Positions 34,852 through 46,736 of a stretch of 64,000 nt of DNA are shown here, one piece after another. The stretch comes from Triops longicaudatus. Taxonomy: Eukaryota > Arthropoda > Branchiopoda > Notostraca > Triopsidae. Location: assembly GCA_022885665.1 (NCBI GenBank), contig JAGQDJ010000092.1, positions 124,001-188,000 on the forward strand, in the 5' to 3' direction. The position numbers and the translations under genes are program-made. The notes under the pieces were generated by a model. The model saw only the letters and a program-made list of their open reading frames with translations, had not been told where the DNA came from and searched no databases. Each line of letters starts with the position of its first letter. Positions within the stretch are counted from its first letter, which is position 1.

Positions 34852-36769
34852 ACTGACAATGCAAATCTAGTGGAAGATCCCTTTACGGAACTTGATGGCT
34901 CCATTAAGTAAGTTTTCCAAGTGGGAACTATTGGTAGGTTAGACAGAGATGAAAGGTGAGAGGGGAATCTTTTCTTGGGGTTTGAGGGCTGACTCTTTCG
35001 TTTTCTTTGCACGAAGTGCCGTTGCCGTTTGCGATGGCACTTTACAGTTTTGTTCAAGATAGGTAAAGCGAAGCCAACCTCCTGCCAAGCTCGTTTTCTT
35101 TGACCGGAACTGACACTGACCACTGACTTTTGCTATTCGGCAAAGAGCTCTTTTTTTTAGAATTACTTGAAGACAAGAGTCATCAGTTTCTTTTGGGTAG
35201 AAAACCGAAGAAAACTGAGAAACGTACCTTGAAAATCGAAGGCTGATAAACGGGCGAAATCACAGTCCAATACTTCAATGTCATTGACATGATTAGCTCT
35301 TCATTTTTTTTCAAAAGTAAATCGTTTTTGAATTTACAAACCCAAAACATAAAACCTTGTTTCCAAATTAGAATGTTTTTTCTTGAATGACTATGCCTAC
35401 CTCACAAATTATAATTGGAAGAAGTGGCACTGCGCAAAGCACATGAATGATGGGAGACGCAGCTATTGTCACAAAAAAAAGTAAAAAAGTTAGGACATGC
35501 CAAGCATCCTAAGAAATCACAGAAATTCTGGCATCACCGTTCCATTAATGTATTGAAGACGACCAAACTCGAAATACGTAGATAAGATGAAAGGAAGGAG
35601 TAGCAAGTTTCTACGTCGTTTGATTAGCCACTCGAGAATGCCCATTGCAAAAGCTGATGCGGACATCTGGAAATTTCGACTTTCTCGACCCGATCTTTAT
35701 TTTCATTAAAAGAGAAAAACGACACGGGAGTCCTTTTGCGGCAAAAGCTGAGTCAAACGTGTAAAAGCTTGTTCGTTTTTCTTTTTGGTTATTTATTTGA
35801 AAGCATTGAACAACCGAGAGCTCATGTCACTTGCAATGCCAAGTTATTTATGCAAGGTTTTTGCGTGTGCACACACACATGTATGTTTAAGCTTAAGAAC
35901 TCAGCCTTCATAAGACCGTTTTCCTGGCTTGTTGGCAAGGATTTTATGGGGCAAAACTCAGTATGGGCCTTCGTTGATCTCTCTCTCCTTCGCTCTTACA
36001 AACGCGGCGTCGTTATCCCCTCCACACTTCTGCAATGACAGTCGTCCTTCAGCTAATATTAGCTTGTAATTAACCTGCCTCTAAAGCTTCTTCGGTGGGT
36101 AGGCAAGGGGTTAGATATTTCACCCCACCCTAATAAAAAGCTATTCCCACCCCCAACTAGCTTTCTCGCCTCTTTTTACGACTATAGTCGTTCAGTAAAA
36201 CATCCAAACAGAAATTTGCTTGTCTCCCTTAACAGAGTATGGCATACTCGAGTCTCTTGAAGCAGCAATCATTTTCTTCTCCATAAAGCACAAATTCTTT
36301 TACTGCAAACAGTCAAACAAACGACTGTTTAGGAATCTTGAAACTAATCTCAAGCTCGTCGGGGTAACTCCCTTTGACTTTTCGTATAGTAGCAGCCAAG
36401 CCATAAGTATCTTTTTGCTTAAGTAGGGAAATGCAGTAAATGGTGGCGTATGCTCAAGAAAGAAAGAAAAGGAAAAGTCAGTTTCTACCTGCGTAATGAT
36501 TGTGTTTAGCTTTGTACGTGTTACCGAAAGACCTCCTATGGCTTCTTATTACTTCCGTGAAACTAAAGACTTATTTAAATTTCCCAACTGGCAAACGCAG
36601 GATTGGAGAAAACTTACAACTAGAAAATTGTAAGTAAAAACTTCAAACGGTTGAAAAACTTCAGCCGTTCAAAAGGAATTTTCTATTCTATCACTCTTTT
36701 AGGTTCTTATCGTTTTGGAGCATTTTTTTTAACAAACTTGCATGAACTTAATCCTCAATTGATCTTACC

Positions 36770-37155
36770 CAAATTAACCAAAAGTAAGCCGAACCTAACT
36801 TACTCAACCTAGTCCAATCTAACAAATTCTTATCTAACCACAATCAATCTAACGAAATTGGAACTCATCTGAATAAACTTAACGTGGGCGGAATTAACTT
36901 AAGTAAACCGAAACTTAAATAGCATAGCAGAATCCACTCTATAGTAAGTTCATAGATTCCCATATTGTCTTGACGACGTTTTCGGATTTAAAATGTTCAT
37001 AAGCTTATAAAATTCTTTATAATGTGTTATTCAGTTAGTACATTTTATATGATGCACCACGTTGCCTTTTGGGTTAAGTTAAGTGCAGTTAGGTTGGATT
37101 GCCTCAGTAAGGTCCCGCTTAATTAGGCTGGGTTAGATCAAGTTAAGTTCGGTAA
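36770..37155. repeat. Paired opposing CCTAA and TTAGG clusters
   Basis: Plus-strand CCTAACTTACTC, CTAACC and AACTTAACG words lie at about 36775-36920. After about 150 bases of unrelated AT-rich sequence come GGTTAAGTTAAGTG, CAGTTAGGTTGG and GGTTAGATCAAG (37070-37155). Confidence 0.6.
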
Positions 37156-39444
37156 GATTTTCACATTAGTGACGCCGGAAACAAAAACAGGTGGGTAGAA
37201 ATACTACAATGATAACAGTAGCTTGTGATGCAATTTAACCCCATATTTTACAAAAATGGTTATGTTTTTCACACAAAAAACTTACAAATTGCTACTCATT
37301 TACTTCAACTAAAGCTACGTAGGACAAAACTTTCGTCTACAAAATTCAGAGGCGACACGCAAAAGGGCAACGAGGCGTATGTAAAAGAGAGGTTAACTTT
37401 TCCTGTCTCCTCAAATTTGCACAATCAATAACAATTAAAAACCCGAGAAGTGTAGTAGGGTTATTTAAAACTAGAAACTAAGAAACTAAATAAGAGATTT
37501 AACATTTAAAGTTAAACTTGAAACTAAGAACATCAAGTCGCCTTACAGACTTCCATTGGACTGTGCAAAATGAACGACGAAATTAAATAGAAGTCACTTG
37601 TTCACTTTATTTGTTAACCACTTTTTTAGTAAATGGACCACGGCAAGCATATACGATGGTTACTTTTAAAATTACATAGAACTCAAAATAATGCAGAAAA
37701 GAAACTGAAGGTAATTTTGCAACAATGAAAGTTCTCCTAGCTCCAGCTTGGCGACAGCAAGGAAGGGGAGCTTGCTGAATACTGTGGTAGTTTCCCGTGG
37801 AAGTGGAATTTGTGGCGAAAATCGAATGTTTTGTTCAGTGACATAGCACACAGCGGTACAAACTTTCATTGTTGCACCCAATGCAGCGTGCATAGAAACA
37901 GGCTGGTTCCTAAGCTCAGTCTTCACCGGACGAGAAAGGAAGCACGAGAAAGAGCTAAAGTGCGCACCGTATCTAACGAACGCCACTTTGCCGCCAACAC
38001 AAGCAGACTAGGAGCGTCACGTCACCCAGTCATCTCAATCGACTAGTTGACTTAGTGAAAGATGGGTTGTCATGAACCGTTGGTCGTGTTTCGAATCCAG
38101 GAGAAGAGATGTCTTCAGGCCTTGCTTTAACTTTTCTGTCAGACTTCCTTGAAAGACGGCTGAAATGTTGGCTTTTGATTCAGGAAGTTTTTAATATTAG
38201 CTCATTATTTGGTATTTATATTTAGTACAGGTTCTCAAGATGCTGACATCAAACCGGCATATCTGGTTAAACTGAGATGAGCGACTACAGTCGCAACAAC
38301 TTTTTGCAAGCTAATGTTGTTTCACATTCTCGTTTTTAGAGAAAAACTACTGCGAGAAAGAGGGTGTTTCGGTGATTCATTGATACATTACCAACACTTC
38401 ATTGTTGTTCCTTCTAACGATACGTATGCTTCACTTAATTTCTTGAAATTTACCTCATACTCATAAGTTGTACAATCCATACGTGATTCTATTCCATTGG
38501 CATTCATTGTCGCGATATTCATTTTCGCTTGTTCCGTGTTCCGTCTCTTCGAACCCGATGATTTCGAGCAATCCAGAAGCAGCGAAGTCTGTCCGATAAT
38601 TAGTCTCTACGTTTCATTACATTCATTATCAAATTATTTTTGACCGAGAACCTAGATTGCTATCAAGAAAAAAAGATAAATAAAACTATTCTTTGTTAGG
38701 ACGTGCTGACAGAAATCCGTTTTCTCAAAAACACGTTTTTTTACTGCTACAGTAATGCACGTATTTTAATTGCTATGATACTTGCTTTGCTAAAGAAATA
38801 CAGTTAAATAGTTTTTTGTCACCTAACAAAACATAAAGAGAAGTGCAACAAAATGGTCTCTAATTAAACATTGGCGTGTGGCGTGTTGATTAGGTTGTTT
38901 AAAACCCTTCCCCTAAGAAAAGATTCCAATTTTACCAACTTCCAGTTTATTTTCGCCCCGATACAGTACGGTTTTACAAGAACGGAAAGGGATGAATTTC
39001 CCTACTTTGAAATGCAAACGAGGGTTGGAGATAATGGAAAAAACTTGGTTACGTTTTTCTTTCTGATTTGGCAATCTTGACATCTGGTAAGCACGTGGCA
39101 GGGTACAGGAGAACAATGCTTTTTTGGCGAGAAAAACGGTCCAATAAGGAAGACTCGTATACTGCTCTATGGAAATCCGCGAAACAGTACCGTCAAAGAG
39201 TTGTCGGAAGAGGTAGTCAAAAAGAAGGGTATAATTCCTTTGGATTAATTTAAGATCACAACAAAGAAAAAAATGGAAATATTGCTGGACTAAAGTTTCT
39301 TTCACTTTTTATGTACATTTTACAAAGTCATAAATCTTTTTTATAATAATTAATAATTGTAATAAAAAAGAGCTCCGCTTTTTTTCAGTGGAAAATGGAA
39401 GCCTTTGGTGGATCCTTGATACTCATTTAATTTTTGGAAATGTC

Positions 39445-40875
39445 TTAATGCCGGACCACCATCTTGAATTCCATTTCATCCAAACCCTTGCCACGGGTTT
39501 CGGGCACACACGTGAGCACAAACACGAGTCCAACGAAGGAAACCACGGCATAGAGCCAAAAGGCGCCATGCAGTCCCAAAGTCGCCTCGAAATCCACAAA
39601 AGTCTTAACGCTGACGAACGCACACGCGTAGCTGAAGGATGTGGCGATGGCGCCACCTAGGCCACGGTACTCTAGCGGGAACAGTTCACTAATAAGTAAC
39701 CAGGCAATGGGCCCCACGCCAATGGAAAACGCAATTGTGAAAATGATGACGCAAACCAATGGGATCCAGTCCACGTTCTCTGACACTGGAAGTACCGGTA
39801 AGACGCCACGTGGCGTCAGCAATGCCGCACTGCCGTCTAAAGCTATATTTCCGTGCCAGTATACAAAAGTACCGAAAGCCCCTAAAGCAATAGCCATGAA
39901 AAAGTTGCTGGCTACCAACAAAGGCAACCGTCCGATGGTGTCCACCAACAGACCGGAGGTGACGGCCCCGAAGAGCTGGAAGAAGCCCACAACAATGGCA
40001 GCAGCGTGGGGGTCCATGTCCTTGAACGTGGCCCGGAAGATGGGCACTGCGTAAAAGCTGAACGCATGGGCGCCCGAGAGCCGTTGGAAGACCATGGTAC
40101 CGCACGTAATGAGGATCGGCTTGTACAGACGGCGCTGATGGCAGATGGAGCGTTGGTTGGCACTGCGGGCTTGTTTTTCTTGCAGATTGGCTTGAATGGT
40201 CAGCAACTCTGTGCTGATGTCTACCTGCGCGCCACGTAGCCATTGAAGCGCGGCTGAGGCAGCTGACTCGCGCCCGCGCAAGAGCAGGTAACTGGGCGTT
40301 TCGGGTACGTACCACGCTGCGATGAAGAGCATAGCCGGTGCCGTGGCAGCTACCATCGCTAATCGTCGCCAATCCAAGTACGCTCCTAAGGTGAAGCTGA
40401 CGAGGAGTCCGATATGACTAGCCGTTTTGGCCATAGCGCAGAGACCGCCACGTATCTCTGGCGCTGCGATCTCGGATATGTACACGTGCGTGACCAGGAG
40501 CACCAAGGCAGAGCAGAAGCCGCAGGCGAAGGCTGTAACATACATCATGGCGACGCAGGACGCGAAGACGGTCAAGAGCCAGCAGCCGGCGAAAGGCAAT
40601 GACACACTGAGTAACGTTCGTTTACGGCCGTAACGTATGAGAAACCCCCCCATCGGGCCGCCGAACAAGGCACCCAACAGCGATAAACTCGCGATCCAGG
40701 ATCCTTCTTGCTGTGAGACACTGAAATTGTCCCATGTGGAGGAAGGGGCCAATACTGCTGCCGCGCCCGTCACATTACTCCAGGGTTTCTGCAAAGATGC
40801 CAATGCGGGAGAACTGTAACCTTTGCCCAAGCCAGACGCGAAAGGACCCAGCGAGACGGCCACTGCTGCCAAAAC
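39445..40875 (-). CDS. Tret1: Tret1-like transporter exon 2 (main coding exon, with stop)
   Basis: It starts at 40875 after ACACCCATAG with GTT TTG (Val-Leu), which completes the family start of helix 1, and ends with TAA at 39447-39445. It encodes residues 20-495 without interruption and is clearly GC-richer than the introns around it. Confidence 0.96.
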   Translation of the reverse strand, partial: VLAAVAVSLGPFASGLGKGYSSPALASLQKPWSNVTGAAAVLAPSSTWDNFSVSQQEGSWIASLSLLGALFGGPMGGFLIRYGRKRTLLSVSLPFAGCWLLTVFASCVAMMYVTAFACGFCSALVLLVTHVYISEIAAPEIRGGLCAMAKTASHIGLLVSFTLGAYLDWRRLAMVAATAPAMLFIAAWYVPETPSYLLLRGRESAASAALQWLRGAQVDISTELLTIQANLQEKQARSANQRSICHQRRLYKPILITCGTMVFQRLSGAHAFSFYAVPIFRATFKDMDPHAAAIVVGFFQLFGAVTSGLLVDTIGRLPLLVASNFFMAIALGAFGTFVYWHGNIALDGSAALLTPRGVLPVLPVSENVDWIPLVCVIIFTIAFSIGVGPIAWLLISELFPLEYRGLGGAIATSFSYACAFVSVKTFVDFEATLGLHGAFWLYAVVSFVGLVFVLTCVPETRGKGLDEMEFKMVVRH

Positions 40876-43800
40876 CTATGGGTGTCATAAGAAAATGAAG
40901 GCAAAAAAAGGATGAGTTACTACAATTTTTATTTTCTATTTTCTTGTAAGACGAGGTATGTCTTTTCTTCCTGGTTTGTAAGTCAAACGCATGTAACGAG
41001 CTGTCAAAGAGATGGTTTTGGCTCCCCTTCGAGACGCACAATGAGAAGTGCACTTACGGGACTTTCGTTAAGGGTGTAGGGCATAGTGTACCATATAGGT
41101 GCGTTGGATATAGTTATGGAAATTAAAGTGGTAACCGGCGGGAAGTTTGCTATTACAGAGGGATTTATTCTTTGGAAAACATACGTATTGGCTATTTCAG
41201 TCGACGCTTAGAAGGTGAAGTAGGACTTAGTGGTAATAAATGTACAAGAGGAACACTAATCATAGGAAATAGTGTGGAACAAGAAGAAGCTATACGAAAG
41301 GAAAATAAGTACAGCTAAAATAAAAAGTAAGAACGAAATAACAAAGATAATAAAATACTGTAATATTAAAAGACATAAAATATAAAGTGAAATAAAAGTA
41401 CTGAAATATTAAAGAACAGTAGAATGAAATATGTTAGAGAAACTCGAGTAAATATGACGTTGCAGTGTAAACAAAGTGATTTGTGTTCATTAGGCTGACA
41501 CTTGTGTTTATAGCAACCATTTAATGGGTATATAAAAACTGTAGGAGTGCACTTTTATGTGTACGCTTGGTGTATTTAATCCGTTGCATTGTAAAGGTAA
41601 AACAGAATAAGAATAGTACTGTTCTGGACGTAGGACTTCTCGTACGACAACTTTTAAGCAAAAACTGAAAATGTTGAGCCCTACAATATCGAAGGTTCAT
41701 TAAATGCGTTAAAATGCGCGTATCGAAATTCGATTAGCAAAGGAGGACTGCGCAAGAAAACAAGTAAAGACTGATTGTAAAAATTGTTTTAAAGAATAGT
41801 ACAAACTGTTCCAAATTTCCTCCAAACTGGATTTCCTCTTACCCGTAAGGCACAAAAATGTTTACGCTGAAAAACTTACAAGATAATAGTTATACTACAC
41901 AAGTAAGGTTTAAAATAGCCTTAACGCTGTATACTTTGGCAGCCTAGTCTAATGACATGTAAAAAATATTTGTATGACTAAAAATCGTCATCATAGGAAT
42001 CAACAATTGGCTTCGGCTTACATTAGTGAGGATTAATAAAAAGGTCTTAAAAATAGGATTATGCTGAGTGTACGTATATGTTCAGGATTTATTAATCTCG
42101 ATTAAAATCAGTAATTTTTGTCAATATTTTAGACTAAATCTCTAGTTTATTGTTATTTCAAACACGCGACAATTTCTCGCGAATATAACAGGATTTTTAA
42201 GCACATGTGATTAAACCCATAACCAGTTAAATAATCCACGGATAAAACCACATTGACTGCACTTTCCATATGTAAAAACGACCTAAGAAAATGATCCAGT
42301 GCTTCCTATCCGACATTAGGCAACAATGAAAGCACCCGTTACGAAAGCCTTGCTTTGCTTCACAGACTGTTCAAAAACACGTCGCTCACGCAAGTGTTTA
42401 GAATGTAGGGACGTTGGTTGATCCAGTTTTATTCAGGACTAATGCGCAATGCTCAATAGAAAGGAACCAACGCGAAGCTCCTATTCTAAATACACGATAC
42501 TTCACGTGCGATGCGTCCCTAACCGTCACTATCGCTTTTTGTTTACCTAGATACTAAGCAGTTTCCGGGATGGGATGGGAACATTTACTGGTACTCAAGT
42601 GTCGTATACTGAGAGCAAGACGTGGCCTACGTAACAATGTAAGCTCGCAGTAGCACTAAACGGCACCTGGAACCATAGATTCACGAGCAATTCACTGTTA
42701 CTCAAGTGCCGTGTGTTTAAAATAGGGCTTTCCCTCCGTTTTTTTACTATTACAAAAAGCACTTGAGTCTATGTGGCATGACATCAAGCATGTTTAAGCA
42801 CGTGATTTGCCAGGCAACGGAAATGAATTTGACAGTTTACCTTTGAAATGAATGTACTTAAAATATTTACTTGAAAAAGTTTGTTGCGTGCAATTTGAAA
42901 AGCGTTGCACATTTTCAGCTAAATTTACTGCTACTATTAACTTTCAGGCGTTAGCCCAGATTGTTGCCTTTCAGTTTTATTTAAAAAAATGGTTCTTTGA
43001 ACAGTTAACAATTAATATTATCGAAAAAATATGTGAATACTGTTTTTCATAAATACTGAGAAGGCAAAAATAATTCTAATGGGTAACAGTTAAAACTAAA
43101 ATAAATTCTTCATTTAGCAACGACCACTGGATAAGTTATTGCAGTTTTTCGAAATAAAGTTATTCCATATGTATTCTTGGTATAATGATTTCATGTCGAT
43201 TAAGTTTCGAAAAAAGTGAACCTTGGCCAACTTATCTGAAAAGTTTTAAGCTATTTGACCTGGGGAAAACATAGTGTCCAAGAGACCTTAAATTTTCTTA
43301 TTTTCGGGAAAATACCTCGCGTTTAAAACTCACATAATGAATCACACCATCGCATTAAAATTTTACTTGAAAAAGAGGCCATCTAAACCGTAAATAAGGG
43401 TATCTAATGTTTTCATTGCTAACCACTGCGGCCTAACTTAAAGCAATAAATCTTAACCACTTTTATAACCTTGCTAAGGCTTACATAGACTTACGAAACT
43501 TGGACAACGACAGGTGAAGGGCTACTTTGGTCACTGGAAAAAAATACAAAAAGTTAATTTTTTCTGCACTTGGGAGATTTTTATAGAACCAACGACCGCC
43601 GTTTCACAAGCGTGCGTTTAAACGCAAACTTTCAATGTCTTATTTTCGTCGTTACGTAGGGCCTGATGCCAAATTACTTTTTCTTTTCTGTCACTTTTTG
43701 TTTTGTTTTGTAAGGGAAAACGGCTAACGGTCTTTTGCAAACGCACACATTGACACGTTAAGGGAAGTAAAGCTTGAAATATTGTGGTTGATGTTGGACC

Positions 43801-44065
43801 GACTTTCGTTTGCCCTAAAAATAAATGTCTCTACTTTGTTTCTGTTTCCACGTGCGAAGCCTACGGCGTAAAATATGATTGTGACCTTGATTCCCTCCAT
43901 TTTTTTTTAAGAAATTATATACTCCAAGCAAAAGCAAATTTATAACTTCTTCCCCAAGCTCCCGGACTTGTAATGTCTGTCATCTTAGCGCTAAAGAAAA
44001 ATATTTACCTGAGCCATGTATTTGGGTTCCGTGGCTTGGATCAGTTGAAGCGTTGAACTGGGCAT
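39445..44065 (-). CDS. Tret1: Facilitated trehalose/sugar transporter, Tret1-like (MFS, SLC2-type)
   Basis: Two exons (44009-44065 and 39445-40875) join in phase 0 as ...KYMAQ|VLAAVAVSLGP to give 495 aa, the usual size of Tret1-type transporters. These are plasma-membrane major-facilitator proteins that move trehalose or hexoses down their gradients. Family hallmarks by residue: RYGRKRTLL about 100-108 (cytoplasmic loop 2-3), YISEIAAPEIRGG about 151-163, PETPSYLLLRG about 209-220, QRLSGAHAFSFY about 283-294 (helix 7), VDTIGR about 330, GVGPIAWLLISELFP about 405-419, and PETRGKGLDEME about 477-488 at the end of helix 12. About twelve hydrophobic segments can be counted. Substrate (trehalose or another sugar) cannot be told from sequence. 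The gene converges on MED20. The antisense frames over the big exon are shadows. Confidence 0.95.
40876..44008 (-). other. Intron of the Tret1-like gene
   Basis: A 3.1 kb GT-AG intron (donor GTAAATATTT reading from 44008, acceptor ACACCCATAG at 40876). It is AT-rich. Between about 42370 and 42770 the word CTCAAGTG and relatives recur several times in both orientations, a weak local repeat. I see no nested gene. Confidence 0.85.
44009..44065 (-). CDS. Tret1: Tret1-like transporter exon 1 (start exon)
   Basis: The ATG at 44065-44063 sits in AGAAAATGCC and the exon encodes MPSSTLQLIQATEPKYMAQ, followed by a GTAAATAT donor. The phase-0 join to VLAAVAVSLG reproduces the family N-terminus. The leader before it is strongly purine-rich on the coding strand (44066-44110), probably 5' untranslated. 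Confidence 0.88.
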
Positions 44066-44893
44066 TTTCTTCACTTCTTCTTCTCCCTTTTCTTCTTTTC
44101 TCTGGGGGCTTTTCACGCTCCCTTTATGACTTTCACTCTTCAAAATCAATCAACCGCACCAACTAATACACGCGCGTATGACTTTCTTAGGTGCCAAAGA
44201 AATACTCGCGCTGAGTCCCCGCGGCCCGATCGTTCGCTGATCTGTATTCCCTGCACCAAAACATACAAGAAAAATGAATTCAAACCGGGAAAAATTGTCT
44301 CGACCTTTTCTTCACATCATTAATTTTCAGTGTGTGGCACATTGTTGAACACCAGAAACCTTAGGGAACCTTACCCTGAATCTGAATCCACCAACATACC
44401 AACACATTTCAAAACAACAGTTAAATCAGTTTTTGGCGGGAAAATGCAGCCAGACACGCCAAGGCTGCTGCTCCTTTGATTTTATTTATTTAATGCCTTT
44501 TTTTAACTACTCAGCCTTACTTGCTTCTGTACTACGACTTCCTTTTTGATATATAGAAAGCTTTTGAAAAAGATCCATGCCGAGGAAAAGCGGTGGCTGT
44601 TTGGGAGGTATCCGATGACCTTGTTTATATTTCAACTTTTGTCTCTTATATCCCCCTTTCCATGTCAGGCCAAAGATACAGACACAAACCCATGTTTCTT
44701 CTTCTCCATTTTCCTTTTTTTCTGTTCTTCTTATGACTTTTCTTGCCTTCCTTTACCAATTTTCTAGCCCTTTTTGCCAATCCTGGCTACCGATCTGTCT
44801 GAAAGCTTGCTTCTGCAGGTTTTGTAGCAGCTGTAAACGAGAAATGCCATTATACTTGCACGAAGGGTTGTGGGGGGTAAGGAGGCAAAACCT

Positions 44894-44989
44894 CTGTCAG
44901 TGTCGCTATGCGGCTTAATTAAAACGGTTTGACGAACAATATGGGAGAAAGATTGACAAATAGAGTAATTGCGACCCAAGTGCGCGACT
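44894..44989. repeat. Duplicated segment, copy A
   Basis: CTGTCAGTGTCGCTATG and the following bases to 44947 match copy B at 46637-46690 at about 47 of 54 positions. Both copies are followed after about 30 bases by the identical 12-mer AAGTGCGCGACT (44978-44989 here). Weaker similarity extends about 50 bases to the left. Confidence 0.8.
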
Positions 44990-45424
44990 GTGCAATAAAA
45001 GAAAAATGAAAACTGAAAATATGAAAATTTTCCATAATTTTCATTAGATGAGTTCTACATTGTGAGAGTATACATTACGTGTAAAGCGATAAGCTTATAG
45101 TTCGTAGGATTATAAACCTGAAATCATCGTTAAAATGACACATAAAAATACATGCTTTTGTTAAGATTGCGTCTAAAAAAACGGAAAGTAAGGATATTCG
45201 CTACACGTGTTCTACTACTTTAGGCAGGCGAGCAAAAATTCATTTAGTGATTATAATATATTTTAATTTTAGCACGAGTGAAGAAAAGACAGCACAATGT
45301 GCGTACAAAAAATACTTGTTGGTTCTAGTTTCTTAATTTTCTTGTTTAGTAAGCGCTTTCAGTGAGTATAAACTTTTATAAAGCGATAAATAGCTTTTCT
45401 TGGCCTTAATTTGGAACCAACGAG

Positions 45425-45935
45425 AACTTCACTTAACTAACTTAATTTAACTTACCTAAAACCTCCACTAACTCTCCATAGCTTGCACGTGTGGCCCTGG
45501 GTTAAGCGCGTTAAAATATTAGCGTTAATTTTAAAATTAAGTTGTGTTAGGTTAATTTGGTTTTAGTTAAATTAGGCAAAGTCGTGTTATCTTAAGTTGA
45601 GAAAAAATGGATTTGAGCGGGTATGGTGGATTGTAACCAGAAATACCAGCTCGTTCATTTAGTCTTTTTTGGTTCTAGATGCCCCAGTTAAATGTAATAG
45701 AAATTCAGGGAGTAGTAACAATTTGGGGCGAATACGATGCAAGAGACGACGTATTAGTTAATTGGGCGAAGTTAGGTTAGCTTTCATTGTAGGTTAAATT
45801 TGGTAAGACTAAGTTAAGTCAGACGAGGGTATTTAGGTTAAACTATCATAGTTTAGCTTATAGGATAGGTTAGGTTGGCTGAAGTGTATATCAGATTAAA
45901 CTAAGTAAGGCCAGGTTAGGTAAAGTCTTACTGTA
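45425..45935. repeat. Paired opposing CCTAA and TTAGG clusters
   Basis: AACTTAACTTACC-like words lie at 45430-45475. From 45500 the sense flips to GTTAAGCG, GTGTTAGGTTAATT, GAAGTTAGGTTAGC, ATAGGTTAGGTTGG and GGCCAGGTTAGG, through about 45930. The TTAGG-oriented arm is the longer one here. Confidence 0.6.
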
Positions 45936-46636
45936 AGGTTCCCCACTGTATAATTACCAAGTTAAACATATGTAAGAAATTACCCTTATTTTCCGAAAAG
46001 CTGCATGGGTTAACGTCATCAATTTCGTCGTCAAATCATAATAGCCTATTCGTGAGCATTAGTTAATACCTCGTCAAGGAAGTATCGGCTTTCCAGCACA
46101 GAAGTACTAAGACCGAAATAATACAATGCGTTTAGCGGTACAGAAGTACCTGATTTTTTTTCATTTTCAGGGGGTTAAACCTTCCTCCCCCCCCCCCTTG
46201 AGTACCGGCTTTTCTCGTTTTAACAAACCTTTCGACACAAGAAAGGTCGTTACATCCTGAGTTCATTACATCAGAGCCTTTTCTGCACATTAAATAACTC
46301 AGGACCTTGAAAATCGTCCACCGTAGCCGGCAGTCCGTTACAAAAAGAGATCGTTTTAACACGATTCAATTGTACATTCTAATTTCACCGTCAAAATTTC
46401 CATAAAGGTGTGAAAATGCGGTAGTGTACAGTTTTGAAGTTTTCATTACACAAAATGTAGTTTGTTCTTCATTTTATAGGCTAATGTCTTGAATGCTTTC
46501 GGATTACACAAACTCTTTAATCCCCCACATAACACTCGCAAATTATTTTTTTTTTCTTTTAATCAGAAAACAATAAAAGCTATATGCCTGGTTGCAAGTC
46601 CTGGGGGGAAGGAGTGGTAAAATTTCTGGTTGCTGG

Positions 46637-46736
46637 CTGTCAGTGTCGCTATGTGCCTTAATTAAAACGGTGAGACAAGGAATATGGGAGCCAAAAGCGC
46701 GAGAAATTAAAGAAAAAGCGAGCGAAGTGCGCGACT
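46637..46736. repeat. Duplicated segment, copy B
   Basis: Second copy of the segment at 44894, in the same orientation and 1743 bases to the right. It carries the same TTAATTAAAACGGT core and the 12-mer AAGTGCGCGACT at 46725-46736. The copies lie roughly 0.8 and 2.6 kb upstream of the Tret1 start exon. Confidence 0.8.

Larger units (their letters stand above)
25333..39444. other. Intergenic region between convergent MED20 and Tret1
   Basis: About 14 kb after the MED20 stop and beyond the transporter stop on the other strand. It contains pogo-like terminal repeats (25949-26310), a candidate MITE (28194-29004), a shared transposon-end motif (31340-31368), a broken Myb/SANT-like gene (31530-32304), a G13 run (34839-34851) and a CCTAA/TTAGG pair (36.8-37.15 kb). 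A purine/pyrimidine-skewed stretch with C-runs lies near 30030. I recognise no intact gene. Confidence 0.6.

Noticed and set aside
34665..35123. 152-codon minus-strand ORF
   Set aside because: Lys/Pro/Ser-rich, runs through a homopolymer G tract and ends in poly-Phe; no family resemblance.
38060..38110. tRNA-like T-loop word (TTTCGAATCC)
   Set aside because: No acceptor stem or A box at proper distance; no cloverleaf can be drawn.
39641..40633. Several plus- and minus-strand ORFs of up to 227 codons over the Tret1 exon
   Set aside because: They are shadow frames of the transporter, whose frame carries all the family motifs.
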